A stretch of DNA of 64,000 nt from Trichoplusia ni (Eukaryota > Arthropoda > Insecta > Lepidoptera > Noctuidae). The translations under genes and the position numbers were made by a program. Below the pieces are notes generated by a model that saw only the letters and a list, made by a program, of their open reading frames with translations, did not search any database and was not told the DNA's origin. The stretch covers positions 13,051,895 to 13,115,894 of the forward strand of contig NC_039481.1 in NCBI RefSeq assembly GCF_003590095.1, in the 5' to 3' direction. Positions 1 through 11,022 of this stretch are shown in pieces; the first letter of the stretch is position 1; each line of letters begins with the position of its first letter.

Positions 1-335
1 TCTTTGCGTAAACTAAATAAGTGAAATAAAAAAGTTAAAATTGTATTAGGTATCTTTTATTTTATATCCTTTCACTAGGTTGCGATCCAAAATATTGCCT
101 CAATATAATTTTAAATGTCACCTTTTGTGTCCGTTACGTAACAAACACCATTTTAGTTTTACCTCGCTGTTCATCCATAGAAACTTTGGTTATCATTCAT
201 ATCCACCCTTGAATTTATTTATATTTGTGGTTAATAATAAAATCTGTATTTGTTGAGGTCGTCTGATTGTGCTAAAAAATAAATGTTACTTGACTTATAT
301 ACCGAAAGTAAACGTTACTACAAGAGACGTAAGAT

Positions 336-2878
336 TTAAGAGTGTTTACCTCCTCTAACTTTTAGCTTCGTAGCACACGTGGTGCAGTCACAGTTTTTAT
401 CACAAACTGTTTCTTTATCAGCAAGTTCCCTGGCTACCATTCTTCCAAACTGGTCATCTAAAAATGCTTCATACTCTGCATCTACCATGTTATTTTCCAT
501 AAAGCTTATTTTAGTGGACGAGTATTGTGAGTTGCATTTTACGCAGCTTGAATTGGGGCCGTGCTGCGGTACCTTAAAGCTTTCGTTGCTGCACCTCGCA
601 CACGGTGGCTCGGGTCGCCTACACGGTGGCAGGGGCTTTAAGCATGGTGGCTGGGGTTGTATACACGGTGGCACGGGTTTTATACACGGTGGTAGGGGTT
701 TTATACACGGTGGCAGGGGCTGTACACACGGTGGCAGAAGAGACCTACACGATGGCTGGGGCGACCTGCACGGTGACTGGGGCGACCTGCACGGTGACTG
801 GGGTGACCTGCCCGGTGACTGGGGTGACCTGCCCGGTGACTGGGGTGACCTGCACGGTGACTGGGGTGACCTGCACGGTGACTGGGGTGACCTGCACGGT
901 GGCTCGGGAGGCCTACACGGTGCCTCGGGAGGCCTACACGGCGGCTGGGGCGGTTTCATGCAAGACACCGGTTCTTTGGGCACACTATCGAAGTAAGGGC
1001 ATAACACTTTTTTCACAGCTTCACACGAATGTTTACAAAATTCTTCGGTACTCGGTTTAGGCGTTATTGATAATTTGATACCCAGCATTTTTCTATTCAT
1101 ACTGTTTGACTGGCAAGGCCCCGAACATAGTGTGCTACTGTGATACTCGAGAAAGTCACAACCACTTCGTTTTATCGGACACTTTTTTGTACATGGTCCG
1201 ATACAAGGTTTATTACCAAGATCTTCTAGAGATTCAGATGATTTGGAACATGACGCACTACACGAAGGTTTTTTCTCAACTTTCTTCTTGCAGCATGATT
1301 GAGAAGCTTTACAAGGATCAAATGAACATCCTGTATCTTCAGCGGACTTACAAAGCAGCACTGGAGAAATACATTCCTCTGAGGATTTTTTTTTGCAGAG
1401 TTTAGGGCAAGACTTGTTACTAGTTTCATTTGCGTGCTTTTTTAGACATTCTAATAACGAAATAATACTCTTGCTACTGCATGATGTGTCAGAAGAGCAT
1501 TTAGAAACGTCTTTGTGCTTATAGCAAACAGGCATTTCATCCTTTTTGCCACTGCTTTTTGACCCTTTAGGCTCTAATCCTAAAGATTGTTTACAATGGT
1601 GACAAAGATTTTTATTTGAGGAGTCAGAAGGACAGTCTATTAAACAGACAGATTTACTTTTTGTTTTTTTACAGCGAGGGCATTCAATTTTCTTTTTTTC
1701 TTGGGTCTTAAGTACTGGCTTGCATGGTATGCAAATGGCCTGATTGGAATCTTTAGAGTGTTTGCAACATGTGGGCAAGCCTATTTTCATACAACGTGGG
1801 CAACATTCCTTTTTAGTCATGCAGCAAGATCTTTTACGGTTGCCAATGTTTTGAATATATGACCATGCCCGCTGTATTATGTTATCTGTGTCGGAAGATT
1901 TCTGAGGTTTCGGTGCAGAACAAGGCTCCTTTTTCTTGCAGCGATCACAAGTGCGTTTGTGCTCAGAAGTCAATTGCGTAAGATAAACCCGTGCTTGTTC
2001 AAATAAAGCCTCTTTGCAAGAAACAGACTCGTTTGAGCCAGTTGCGTTTAATCTTTGACAAGAGGGCCTTCGCGGAGGTGCCTCGCATCGAGGGCATTTG
2101 CTTTGGTGTTCTTCGGCAAGTTTTTCCAGATAGGCCTTCGCTTGTTGGAACAGGCCTTCTATACAAATACTAGTGATACTAGCATTTTTGTTGCATTGAT
2201 TGCAGCGACCCGAACTCATTATTATTAAGCTCTTGTGGTTTTGAATATTTTTATCGTCTGAACATGCGCATGTGTTCTTAGTCGGAGTGTTTTGATCAGC
2301 CACTTTGCCTTGATTCCTTTTTACAATTTCTTTTTGCGCTGGCTTTTTGTCCTTGTTACAAGCAAGCACTGGACAATTTTTTTCACAGACCTTGAGCCCT
2401 CTCCACTCGCACCGTTCACAATGCCTTTTATTATCAGTCTTTGTTTTATGAAATATGAAACGTAAATTATCGCTGGAAGTGCTCTGGTCTTTGTGGCTGA
2501 ATGTTTTTTCGATGCTTGGGGCAATAAATTTAGTAGTGATAGCTAAAAAGAAAAATAATAGTTAAAATCAATTCCAGTCCCAATAAACCATAGTAATGAT
2601 ATTTGCAAGCCGACGCGCGACGCTTCGTTACCTGGTTTCAACAATGTTTGAGTCGCTGTTTCACTTCGAGCTGAGTTGACAGCTGCTTTTACGATATTGG
2701 GCAATTTCCCGTCAGGTCTGGATATTGTGACGCTCGAAGGTAACTGGGCTTGTTTGGTTTGGTTATTTTTACTAAGACTGGTCGGAGTTTGAAAAGAATT
2801 CACTACCGTCGAATATGATTCAGTTTTGATGACATACTCTTCCTCATAGTATTGCAGTAGTTGATCATCATCATTCAT
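336..2878 (-). CDS. Cysteine/proline-rich protein of unknown function, two exons, about 817 aa
   Basis: I do not recognise this protein. Two exons fit: 2878-2632 (ATG at 2878, start MNDDDQLLQ) and 2542-336. The intron has a GTAACG donor and a TTTTTAG acceptor, and the sum is exactly 818 codons with stop. The N-terminal ~90 residues are acidic and Ser/Thr-rich. The rest is packed with Cys in CxxC and CPRC pairs, as in metal-binding or disulfide-rich proteins. About residues 610-730 are tandem Pro/Cys repeats, with a CRSPQSP heptad core flanked by PPC-x-x-P units. The C-terminus is acidic, then has CDKNCDCTTC. There is no signal peptide or membrane segment from this start. The frame upstream of the ATG is open back to a TGA that ends the neighbouring membrane-protein gene (see findings). 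A structural, perhaps testis or cuticle, role is only a guess. An AATAAA on the minus strand near 215-220 may be its poly(A) signal. Confidence 0.7.
730..960 (-). repeat. 21-bp minisatellite coding for CRSPQSP heptads
   Basis: About eight tandem 21-bp units lie within the Cys/Pro-rich coding exon, clearest at about 755-905. Each encodes one heptad. Units differ by single bases, for example Cys to Gly in two central units. The flanks (600-755 and 905-960) are looser variants encoding PPC-containing units. The period is a multiple of three, so copy-number change keeps the frame. It also opens long mirror frames on the opposite strand. Confidence 0.85.
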
Positions 2879-2896
2879 CTCTCGCAAAATGAAATA

Positions 2897-3838
2897 TCAG
2901 AAGCTATAATTTTGATTATTGTTCTGGATCAGTTCTATATTTTTAAATTTTCTATCAATGCTCCCCATAGTTGTTGCTATATTAGGATCATAGATGTACA
3001 TTTTCTGTTTTCTGTTCAGACTACGCACCGCATGTAAATGAAGTTTCGCATTTCTGCTGCACGTCATGTTACTTGTTTTCAATATCACATTTTTGTCGTC
3101 AGAGGAAGAAACTGAAAATTAGACGTCAACAGAATTATGATCTTTAGCTAATAAAAAATAATTTTGTTATCCCTACTTAGGTATTTCATTTTTAGCAATC
3201 ACAAACTTACGGAGCTGAGTGACTCGCATTACTATTTTGCATATTGTTAAAAACGCCGACTTAATCTTATCTAGAAAATACCACAAGCAGTTTACTGTAA
3301 ATGATTTGGCAAGTTTTGTTAATTTACTTAGAGAATTTCGTTTCTCACATTGGTGCTGAAACACAAAAGAATTATGAAGAAATGTTAAAAATTTTATTTT
3401 AAGGTAGATATGCTTAATCTACCTAAAACTATGATCATACATGCTAAGGTAGATTGTTCTAGGTAAACCTGGTTGGTACCTACGTAAATATAGTCATCAA
3501 CTTACCTCAATCAAATTGGTAGAACTGTCGGGAAAATTAGATTTTTTGCTTGAAAATAATAATAACACAATTAAATAAAGAAATTGCAGTAAATTGTAGT
3601 ACTCATAGCAAGTAGAAATGCCAAACTGTGTTAGGTTGACAACAAGAAAATGCGCTAAGGTGTGCTGGAAAACTAATGAAAGAATATATAAATAGGCAAT
3701 AAAAGCTCCTCCAATTATCAATAAAAATGTTTGACAGGCAAAACCATTTCCTAATGTTTTACATATGAAACTTTTAACTTTCCAATTTCTAACTATGTAC
3801 TTCCGAGCAATCTGAAACTTTTTGTGTATTTTTTGCAT
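2897..3838 (-). CDS. Small membrane protein of unknown function, three exons, 230 aa
   Basis: I do not recognise the family. Exons 3838-3506, 3355-3211 and 3111-2897 join in phase (693 nt, 231 codons with stop). Donors are GTAAGT at both introns and acceptors are TTTCAG in both. The start is ATG at 3838. The first ~37 residues are basic. Hydrophobic segments lie at about residues 38-60 and 84-98, so a two-pass membrane protein is likely. The second exon is basic with another hydrophobic stretch (FLTICKIVM). The tail is hydrophilic. The TGA stop at 2899-2897 is only 18 bases before the ATG of the Cys-rich coding unit and in the same frame, so the two could form one gene. The start faces PIG-W about 490 bp away. 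Confidence 0.6.
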
Positions 3839-4329
3839 GAAATATTAGTCTGTTTGAAAAATTAAGTCGTTATGGTAACTGATATGAAATTAACATGATA
3901 ATTTAAATGGGTTTTATCCGTTTCTTTTGATATTGATAACCCATCGCGTTTTAAACAGGCATCATCTGTCAAACTGATTAAGTCATTTTGATACAGGACA
4001 GGCAAACAACAAGAAGATTGTTAAAGAATTTGTCTAAGTGTCTTCTTTATTAAGTGTTGTAACGAGCTTAAGTTAATAATATGTCTGTTGTAACAGAATT
4101 GGATTTCATTGTTGAACGAATTTCTTTCTATCAGTGTCATTATATCAGCTGAGTAGCTGACAGTGACACTCTATTGTTTTGGTTTTGAGGTTAGAAGTTA
4201 TACATTGTTTATCAATGTTAACACTGAACACTATGAAAACGGTCAATTTTGTAGTGATACTGTGTTAGAGACTTACCTAATGAAGACAAAAAATATTTTC
4301 ACGAACATTTAGTGCTGTAAGCTTTAGCG
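3839..4329. promoter_or_regulatory. Divergent intergenic region between the membrane-protein gene and PIG-W
   Basis: This 491-bp AT-rich spacer separates two start codons that point away from each other. It must hold the promoter or 5' UTR of at least one of them. I see no clear TATA box or known motif array. Confidence 0.4.
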
Positions 4330-5640
4330 ATGAACTCGACAGAGTATAAGAAGTACCATGAGTCGTTCATGCAGAATAACCACGGCTCCACAGCGGTGCA
4401 CACCTTCCTGTGTATATTTTTCACCGTACAATGCACTATCTACATTGCTATTAAACAGAGATTCCCGATATGCTGCCAGTATGTCTATGAATACTTGGTA
4501 TTAGTGCTGCCAATGATAATTGCTCACACAGTTATTCCCGAACATATATACTCGTTAAACATAATAGCATCTGTGATTTTGTTATTCAATCTTTTATTTT
4601 CTTATCAGAATGTGTATAAGAAGTTTATGCAGCAAAATGTCTTTCACAATGATAGGTTAGCTTTAATTTCATGTTTAAGAGGACTGACATACCTGATTAC
4701 TGGGTTATGCATATTAGCAGTTGATTCCCAAGACTTTCCAAGATACTTGGCGAAAACTGAGCGGTTCGGATACAGCCTAATGGATACTGGTGTTGGGTTG
4801 TTTGTTATTGTAAGTGGATTAGTTCATAAAGACTTGCGGAAGGAAAGGTTAAGGAAAATTGTAACGGGAAATGTTAAAGTTATATTAATACTGACTATTC
4901 TTGGTGTTGGGAGGTTTGTATCTGTGAAACAATTGGACTATCAAGAACATGTCACAGAGTATGGGGTTCATTGGAACTTTTTCTTCACAATAGCAGTTTG
5001 TAAGATTATTTCAACAATACTTTTGTACTTCTCAGACCATACCCTATTATTGTGTATAGTTACCTCATTGTTTCATGAGTTCACTTTGTTCTTTGGTCTA
5101 CAAAACTGGGTGTTTGGTGACAGCCCTCGAGATTCCCTAATATCAGCCAATCGGGAAGGAATTTCCTCCTCCTTGGGATATGTAGCCATTTACCTGTATG
5201 GAGTCCATGTAAGATCGTTACTATTACATAAAAGAGTCACTAAATATCACACTCAAATTCAGCTTGTAATTGAAACAATTATAGTATGGTTTTTGATGTA
5301 TTTTGTGAATTTAGTCCGACCAACTTCTAGAACATTGGCTAATCTTGGATACTGCCTCTATACTGACAGTCTTTTAATATCAATGACAACTGTACTATAT
5401 TTTGCTACAGTGCTGTATGAACATAAAGATGTATATTTTAGTGTACCATTATTACTTGCACATATAAATAAGAATGGATTATTATATTTCTTGATAGCAA
5501 ACTTACTGACTGGTGCTATTAATTTATCCATGAGAACTTTATTAGTGCCTAGTATTTTAACTTTTGTGATCTTAAATATTCATATGATTGTCACACTGAG
5601 GCTCATAGTGTGTTTGAATTTTCTAGGAATAAGAATATAA
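4330..5640 (+). CDS. PIG-W: PIG-W / GWT1 homologue, GPI inositol acyltransferase
   Basis: This is an intronless frame of 436 codons. The family is an ER multi-pass membrane enzyme that moves an acyl group from acyl-CoA to the inositol of glucosaminyl-PI, an early step in GPI-anchor synthesis. Family signatures are visible: an N-terminal YKKYHESFMQNNHG segment, the ERFGYSLMDTGVG block at about residues 143-158, and YQEHVTEYGVHWNFFFT at about 200-217. At least ten hydrophobic segments run through to the C-terminus. The length is a little below the human protein (about 500). The start MNST is preceded by in-frame stops and lies at the protein's usual N-terminus. Several AATAAA motifs follow within 100 bp of the stop. 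The next confident gene downstream, tail to tail, is another GPI enzyme (PGAP5). Confidence 0.93.
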   Translation: MNSTEYKKYHESFMQNNHGSTAVHTFLCIFFTVQCTIYIAIKQRFPICCQYVYEYLVLVLPMIIAHTVIPEHIYSLNIIASVILLFNLLFSYQNVYKKFMQQNVFHNDRLALISCLRGLTYLITGLCILAVDSQDFPRYLAKTERFGYSLMDTGVGLFVIVSGLVHKDLRKERLRKIVTGNVKVILILTILGVGRFVSVKQLDYQEHVTEYGVHWNFFFTIAVCKIISTILLYFSDHTLLLCIVTSLFHEFTLFFGLQNWVFGDSPRDSLISANREGISSSLGYVAIYLYGVHVRSLLLHKRVTKYHTQIQLVIETIIVWFLMYFVNLVRPTSRTLANLGYCLYTDSLLISMTTVLYFATVLYEHKDVYFSVPLLLAHINKNGLLYFLIANLLTGAINLSMRTLLVPSILTFVILNIHMIVTLRLIVCLNFLGIRI

Positions 5641-5899
5641 ATAAAAAAGTGAAGACTGTCGAAACTTCCTCCTCCTAAGTGTTACTTGTATTTAGTTCCG
5701 TAAGGGTATTTGAAATAAAACCATAAATAATAACAAATAAAATTTATTAAAATTAGCAATTGCAATTCATATACATTACAGAATACATTTATATAACACT
5801 TTATAACAAACTCTACTGACATAAAGTCAAGGCAAGAACAAAACGAAGGTATTAATGTTTATAATAATTAATATCTAAGTACATAGGACTAATATATTT
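5641..5899. terminator. PIG-W 3' UTR and poly(A) region, overlapping a possible minus-strand 3' end
   Basis: AT-rich sequence with AATAAA-type signals on the plus strand at about 5716-5740 and the reverse motif TTTATT near 5743. It could therefore end transcripts from both sides. Confidence 0.5.
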
Positions 5900-6148
5900 T
5901 TAGTTTATAAATGCTTGCGTCATGGAATTAAATACATTCTGGAGCGGTTTATAACCAATGGCAATACAAACTACTAATATAACTGTGCTTGTTAGTGCAC
6001 CAAAGAAGGGCAATTGAGCAAACAAGCAAATTCTTTCCTTTAATAGACTTCGAAATATATTGGATACATATTCTTTTGTAAACAAAGGAATTTGTAAACA
6101 AAACATTTTGGCGATGGTATGAGTTAAAATCTCGTGTGCAATGTGCAT
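5900..6148 (-). CDS. Possible small single-pass membrane protein, up to 82 aa
   Basis: An open frame of 82 codons starts at an ATG directly preceded by an in-frame TGA. A second ATG at codon 15 has a better context (CAAAATG) and would give 68 residues. The sequence ends in one clear hydrophobic helix (GALTSTVILVVCIAIGY) and a short polar tail. This pattern is more protein-like than most random frames nearby. No family is recognised. It sits between PIG-W and the PGAP5 homologue on the same strand as the latter. It could be a small gene, the last exon of an unseen gene, or chance. Confidence 0.3.
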   Translation of the reverse strand: MHIAHEILTHTIAKMFCLQIPLFTKEYVSNIFRSLLKERICLFAQLPFFGALTSTVILVVCIAIGYKPLQNVFNSMTQAFIN

Positions 6149-8175
6149 TCAAGTGAAGTGTACTGGTAAGTGACGTCACACAGGGTTACTTGCTAGCCCC
6201 TTGAATGCATTTAACTTTGTATTTTTTGATAGTGTAACTAATATGTATTAGTGGAGCGCCTGGTGCGTCAAAATCATAGAAACCTCAGACTTCAGTGAAT
6301 GAATAATTTTTGGTAAACTTTAGTATAAGAAAGAAAATGCCACCTCAACCAAAAAAAATCATTCACTGTAGCAATTTGCCGAGGTCAAAACCCCCAGGCG
6401 CTCCACTGTATCCAAAGTTATGTAGAAATCTTTACGATAGATAAATATTATTTTTTTAACGTAAATATATTGCGCAAGCAGTCAAATTAGGCCTTCACCT
6501 TCTTTTGGGCATAAATTATCTGACCTGTTGTTTGCCAGAGACTATACAAGTGTAAGCATACATACATATTTAAAACAAAGTTGTTTATATAAAATTTGTT
6601 TTGCACATAGATTTGTTTGAACACACATTCTTTTTATAACTAGTCATAATCATAATTTATTTTCATGCTATTTTGATCTCAGTTTACAATTCCTAATATT
6701 TTCACAACAATTCCATAAATATTGTAAGAACAAAAAGTTCTCTTTTAACCCTAACCTACTTTAACATTTTATGAGCATTTATGAAAATTTAATCGTTTAT
6801 CTATTGTGACTTTTCAAGATATTGATCTGGTAAATGCGTCGGCTTATAATTTATTGTATTACTGTAAAACTATTGTCTATACATTCCGTATTCTTGTCCT
6901 GTTTCAATTTTTATTATAATTTCAAAATTCATAAAAATATATTATTTTTTCTACTTACAGTCTTTTATTCAAAGTTCATTTTACCAATCCTGAAAATTGT
7001 GTAGGTATAATGTCCTTGTTCTTTTCTTAATAAATATTTTGCTAGGATTTTCATTCAGTTCTATAGTATTTTTTCTTGTGTTGCCAGCACTTGGGGAGGT
7101 ATGGTAATACCAGCATGAGATAAATGCCCCACATAACATTTGGGCATTTTGATCAGGAGGCGGTGACAATTAACTATGATTTGTTTGGTTACTATTTGTG
7201 TCTACAATTAGTGTCATCTTAAAACCTTTATAAAGGAATAAACTGGATGTTTACATTACATTAAAATACAATACTATCAGCAGCCAAACACTCAATACAG
7301 GTATATAATTGAAGGTCTTAATATTACATGTTAAAAACTGTCCTGATAGTACAAGACAGACTTGGTAGATAAAAGCGTTTTTTTTTATCTTGCCCACTGT
7401 GTCCTACGGCTGACCAAAGGCCTACCCCAAATCTTTCTACGATTCTCTATCCTGGGCCCCGTGGAATCAAAACTATTTAAAGAAGATGTAGCTGATAACT
7501 GTATAAAAATACCAGTTACTTTTAAAATTGGTATATTTTAAGTACTGTCATGGTAATTCCTTTTTCTATTGTTTTTAAAACTGTTATAATCTGTTTATAC
7601 TTGACTTTAGGGAATGTCTTTAAGACTTGTTTTGTTTTCCCTATACACATAGGTACAAAGCGAAATAAATCTGTTGGCGAAAATCCTGATATCGATTTTC
7701 CTGTCCTTTGAATTAAATTATTATTTAACTAAATTAAAATTCGAGTTATTAGACAGTTCGCTTGTCATTTTTTGGTTCTTTCTTTTCACAGGTTATTTTA
7801 GCCAATTAATTTATAATCAATAAAGAGACCATTTCTTAAAACATTAATTTAACAGCCAGTTCTAAATCTATTTTAATAGGTTTTTGTTAATTCCTTGTTA
7901 GTTAATTAAAGCTGCTTATTATTTGTAATCAATGGAATACCTAGATTTACTATTAGGTTTAAAGCAATTCCTTAATGATGGTTAGTAATGTAAATACGTA
8001 TTTTAAAGCATCATGCATATTAGTCACAAGTGTTACAACCGTATTATTTGTCATGCTGCATGAGGCAGTTTCAGGTAGACATATATCTACAACCAAAAAT
8101 TACTTTAACAACGCTATATAAAAAAAGTATGGTAAAATAATTTAAGTCATCTAAAAACGAATATCAAACCAATAC
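6149..8175. other. Intergenic, AT-rich, no gene seen
   Basis: No spliced or single-exon coding signal was found. Around 7380-7450 is a degraded piece of the repeat tail with the theme GCCCACTG...CCAAAGGCCTACCCC, which recurs across moth genomes. A related scrap occurs at 38,355-38,400. Confidence 0.5.
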
Positions 8176-8392
8176 TGTTATGCTACTAATATTACAACCG
8201 TGAAAGTTTGTATTTATGGATGTTTGTTATTCTTTCACGCAAAAACCACTGAATGGATTTAGACGAAACTTGGTACACAAATAGTTTATAACTGGGATTA
8301 GCAAATATGATAGTTTTTATCCCGATTTCATGTTACTGTGGGATCGTTTTTTATTTATAGCGGGCGGGCCCGCGGGCATCAGCTACTAGTTC
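8176..8392 (+). mobile_element. Helitron-like non-autonomous repeat copy
   Basis: About 217 bp starting CTACTAATATTACAA, with a central stretch TTCTTTCACGCAAAAACCAC, and ending in a GC-rich hairpin (GCGGGCGGGCCCGCGGGC) followed by CAGCTACTAGT. This CTA...hairpin...CTAGT layout is typical of short Helitron-like elements in moths. Assignment is from memory of the family and was not searched. Confidence 0.6.
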
Positions 8393-8581
8393 AGATAAAT
8401 GTTAAAAGTGAACTATGATTTGTAAATGTTACTCTTTTTAGTTAATTAAGTGTCTAAAATTACTACAGCGCAGTTTTTTTTACAATTGGTTTTGAATTCA
8501 ATTCCCAAAAATTTTCTATTTTGTATAGAAATTAAGTCATCAATCATTTCAAGAGTCCAGTCTTATAAATACGTATTAAAA

Positions 8582-11022
8582 CTATAGTCTATCTAAAAGA
8601 GGTGACATGTCAGGGGTCATGGTAAGATTTTTGGTTTGTCTGTGCAACAGTCGAGCGGCACAGAAGACCAGGCAGTAAATAAACAGTATGATGAGCATTA
8701 CTACGTAAAGCATTAGGTAAGGGAACCTTGTTGAGGACCAGAACACTGTGTATCTCATGTGCTGGTTGTTGTTCTCTGAAAATAAGGGTTTGGCTTTATT
8801 AATGTTTGTGTATGACGTTAGTAGAATTTGTATGAACGTTGTATTGGAATGCCAAGCCATAAGTCACATATTCGAAGTAGTTGGATTCCCGGCACACATC
8901 AGTGGTTTTTCGATTTCATATACGTATTTTTTCGTAATTATTGCTAAAAGGGTGAGGGAAATCATCGTAAGGAAACCAGCAAACCTGTCTGACGTTACTT
9001 TTTCTAGAGTGTGTTATGAGACGGGAGATCCCTACGAGCAGTATAATCTCTAAGAGATTGTATATGAATCATAAGAAAATAAGAGGCACAAGTATAAATC
9101 ATGCAGGAAACCAGTTCTTGAATTCTATCACATAATATCTGCCAGGGCTTCTTTTATTAAGTCCATTTAGAAAAATATATAGAATCCAACTTACCGAGTA
9201 CCGCAGCGCCGTATCCAATGTAACTAGTCCCCATCCGGTAGGAGCACGTCGGGACATAGATCTCGTATAGTGTCTCCTCATCAAACGACATACTGAGGGT
9301 TGACTTCGGAGCGGTGAACCAGTTTGTGACCCTGTTGGTTAGCTCCTTGCTCTGTTTCACGTACTTTGACTCGTGGTCGTGAGCGCAGAAGAATATCTTT
9401 GGGTGAATGGCGTTGGATACCTGAAACGTTGAGTAAGAAGTTACATAATTGGGTTTGGTCATGTAAAACAAGTCATACCTGCATGATATAAGGGTGTTTT
9501 TTACTTTTACTTCGACTCTAATAATCGTAACTTAGACTTTTCGTTAGGAACTTGTAGCTGTTTGTTTGCGTGGAGCACTTAGAAAGTGGCAAAGGGCTGC
9601 TTGTCCCACAAAAAACACTTTACTTGCCTAATTTGTATAATCAAAGAGATTGTACCTTTTTTCCAAACATCTGTCTTGAAGTAACCGGGTAATGTGAGAC
9701 AACAATCCTAAAGTTCTTCTGTGTGTCTTCATCCTCGTCAGTGCTTGATGGGAACGTGTGTGTGATAGCATTCACTTTATAGAAGGAAACATTCCCGAAC
9801 GTTATCACGGAGGGTTGCTCGAATACGCTCTCGAACTCGGCTACCTTATCACCGCGAATTGGTTCGTTTTCACCGCCAATGTCGTTGTCGCCTGGCACCC
9901 ACACTTGCTGGAAAAGTTAATTTAATTTTGTGATCTTAACGTATTTTCAGTTGAGTGCTTTTTTCCTTTTAAAACAGAAAGTGACTAACAAAATTAAGTA
10001 TTGCTTACTTAGTTTCATGTCCTAAAATGGATGGGTTGTATCAAACCTTATAAGTAAAAACAGCTTGAATGTAGGTACCCTCCAAATAATTTTCTGTCTA
10101 TATTATAATTCAAAAAATAGCATGGTATACCTGACATAAGTCACCAGAACCCTGACACAAAAACACCAGAAAGCTACTCAAGGAATGGTATAGTTTTATT
10201 TACTTCTTATTAGTTAGAGGAATACTGACCACAGCAGGATAATCCCATTCAAATATATTAGAGAGTCTTTTGACGTAACCATGGAACTGTGGCATTGTGG
10301 CGATGGAACCCTCATCCATGAGGTCTCCGAGATACACCAAGACATCAGGCTTGAAGTACTTCGCTACTACTTGGAATGTTGACTTTAAGTAGCTGTAATT
10401 TTAACATTAAAACAAAGAGAGTCATGAATGAACTGTTGGTACAATGATCTGTTGAAATTAACTAATTTGAATGGTTTAGCATATTGTTTAAATACTTATA
10501 CCAGGGCTTTGAAGTGCTATGAAGAAGACAGTTTAACTTGAACCATAACAATATAGCTTAGGCGCAAATACTATAATATTCTTGTGTTCGGTTTTGAACA
10601 GTTACTTTAGGTAAATTAGATGTTTCCTCTATAGGGGTAATTTTGATCTGTTTCGTAAAAGTAAGTATGAAGTACATAATATTTCTCCGTACCGATCACT
10701 GTCCCAATTAAAGAGGTAGCTGAGAGGAGGAGGGACGGCCAAATCACCCTGTATCTGTGGATCAGCTATAAATAGTATCTTGGTACAAGTGGAGTCATGT
10801 TTACTGCACTCCAAGTCCGTCCAGTACTGCTGCTGAACGAGGTAGATGAACCATTCGCAGTAAATCACAGCTCCAAAAAACGCTGCTAATATGTACTTCA
10901 CCGTCGTACTACCGTAAACAAAGATACATTAAAAATTATTTACGGTAACACAATTTAGTAAAAATCAACAGGTTCGGGACTAGAATTTAAGTCCGATAAT
11001 CTTACCTTCGTCTTAAATACAT
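8582..11022 (-). CDS. PGAP5: Metallophosphoesterase 1 / PGAP5 homologue, six exons, 355 aa
   Basis: PGAP5 removes the ethanolamine-phosphate side branch from the second mannose of GPI anchors, for ER exit of anchored proteins. Exons are 11022-11006 (17 nt), 10908-10693, 10392-10230, 9907-9656, 9420-9195 and 8775-8582, all in phase (1,068 nt). The first codes only MYLRR plus two bases; without it the next exon has no ATG. A TM helix spans residues 11-30 and a second about 308-328, giving the expected two-TM, lumenal-catalytic layout. Metal ligands: ADPQ (D55), GDLMDEG (D101, D104), GDND (139-141), SHYP (H204) and AHDH (H230, H232). The first motif is D-P-Q rather than D-x-H. I see no C-terminal di-lysine signal. 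The protein is slightly shorter than human MPPE1. Confidence 0.92.

Noticed and set aside
379..1060. Plus-strand frames of 205 and 151 codons with His/Gly- and Val/Thr-rich repeats
   Set aside because: They mirror the 21-bp minisatellite of the minus-strand Cys/Pro-rich gene. A repeat with period divisible by three opens several frames at once.
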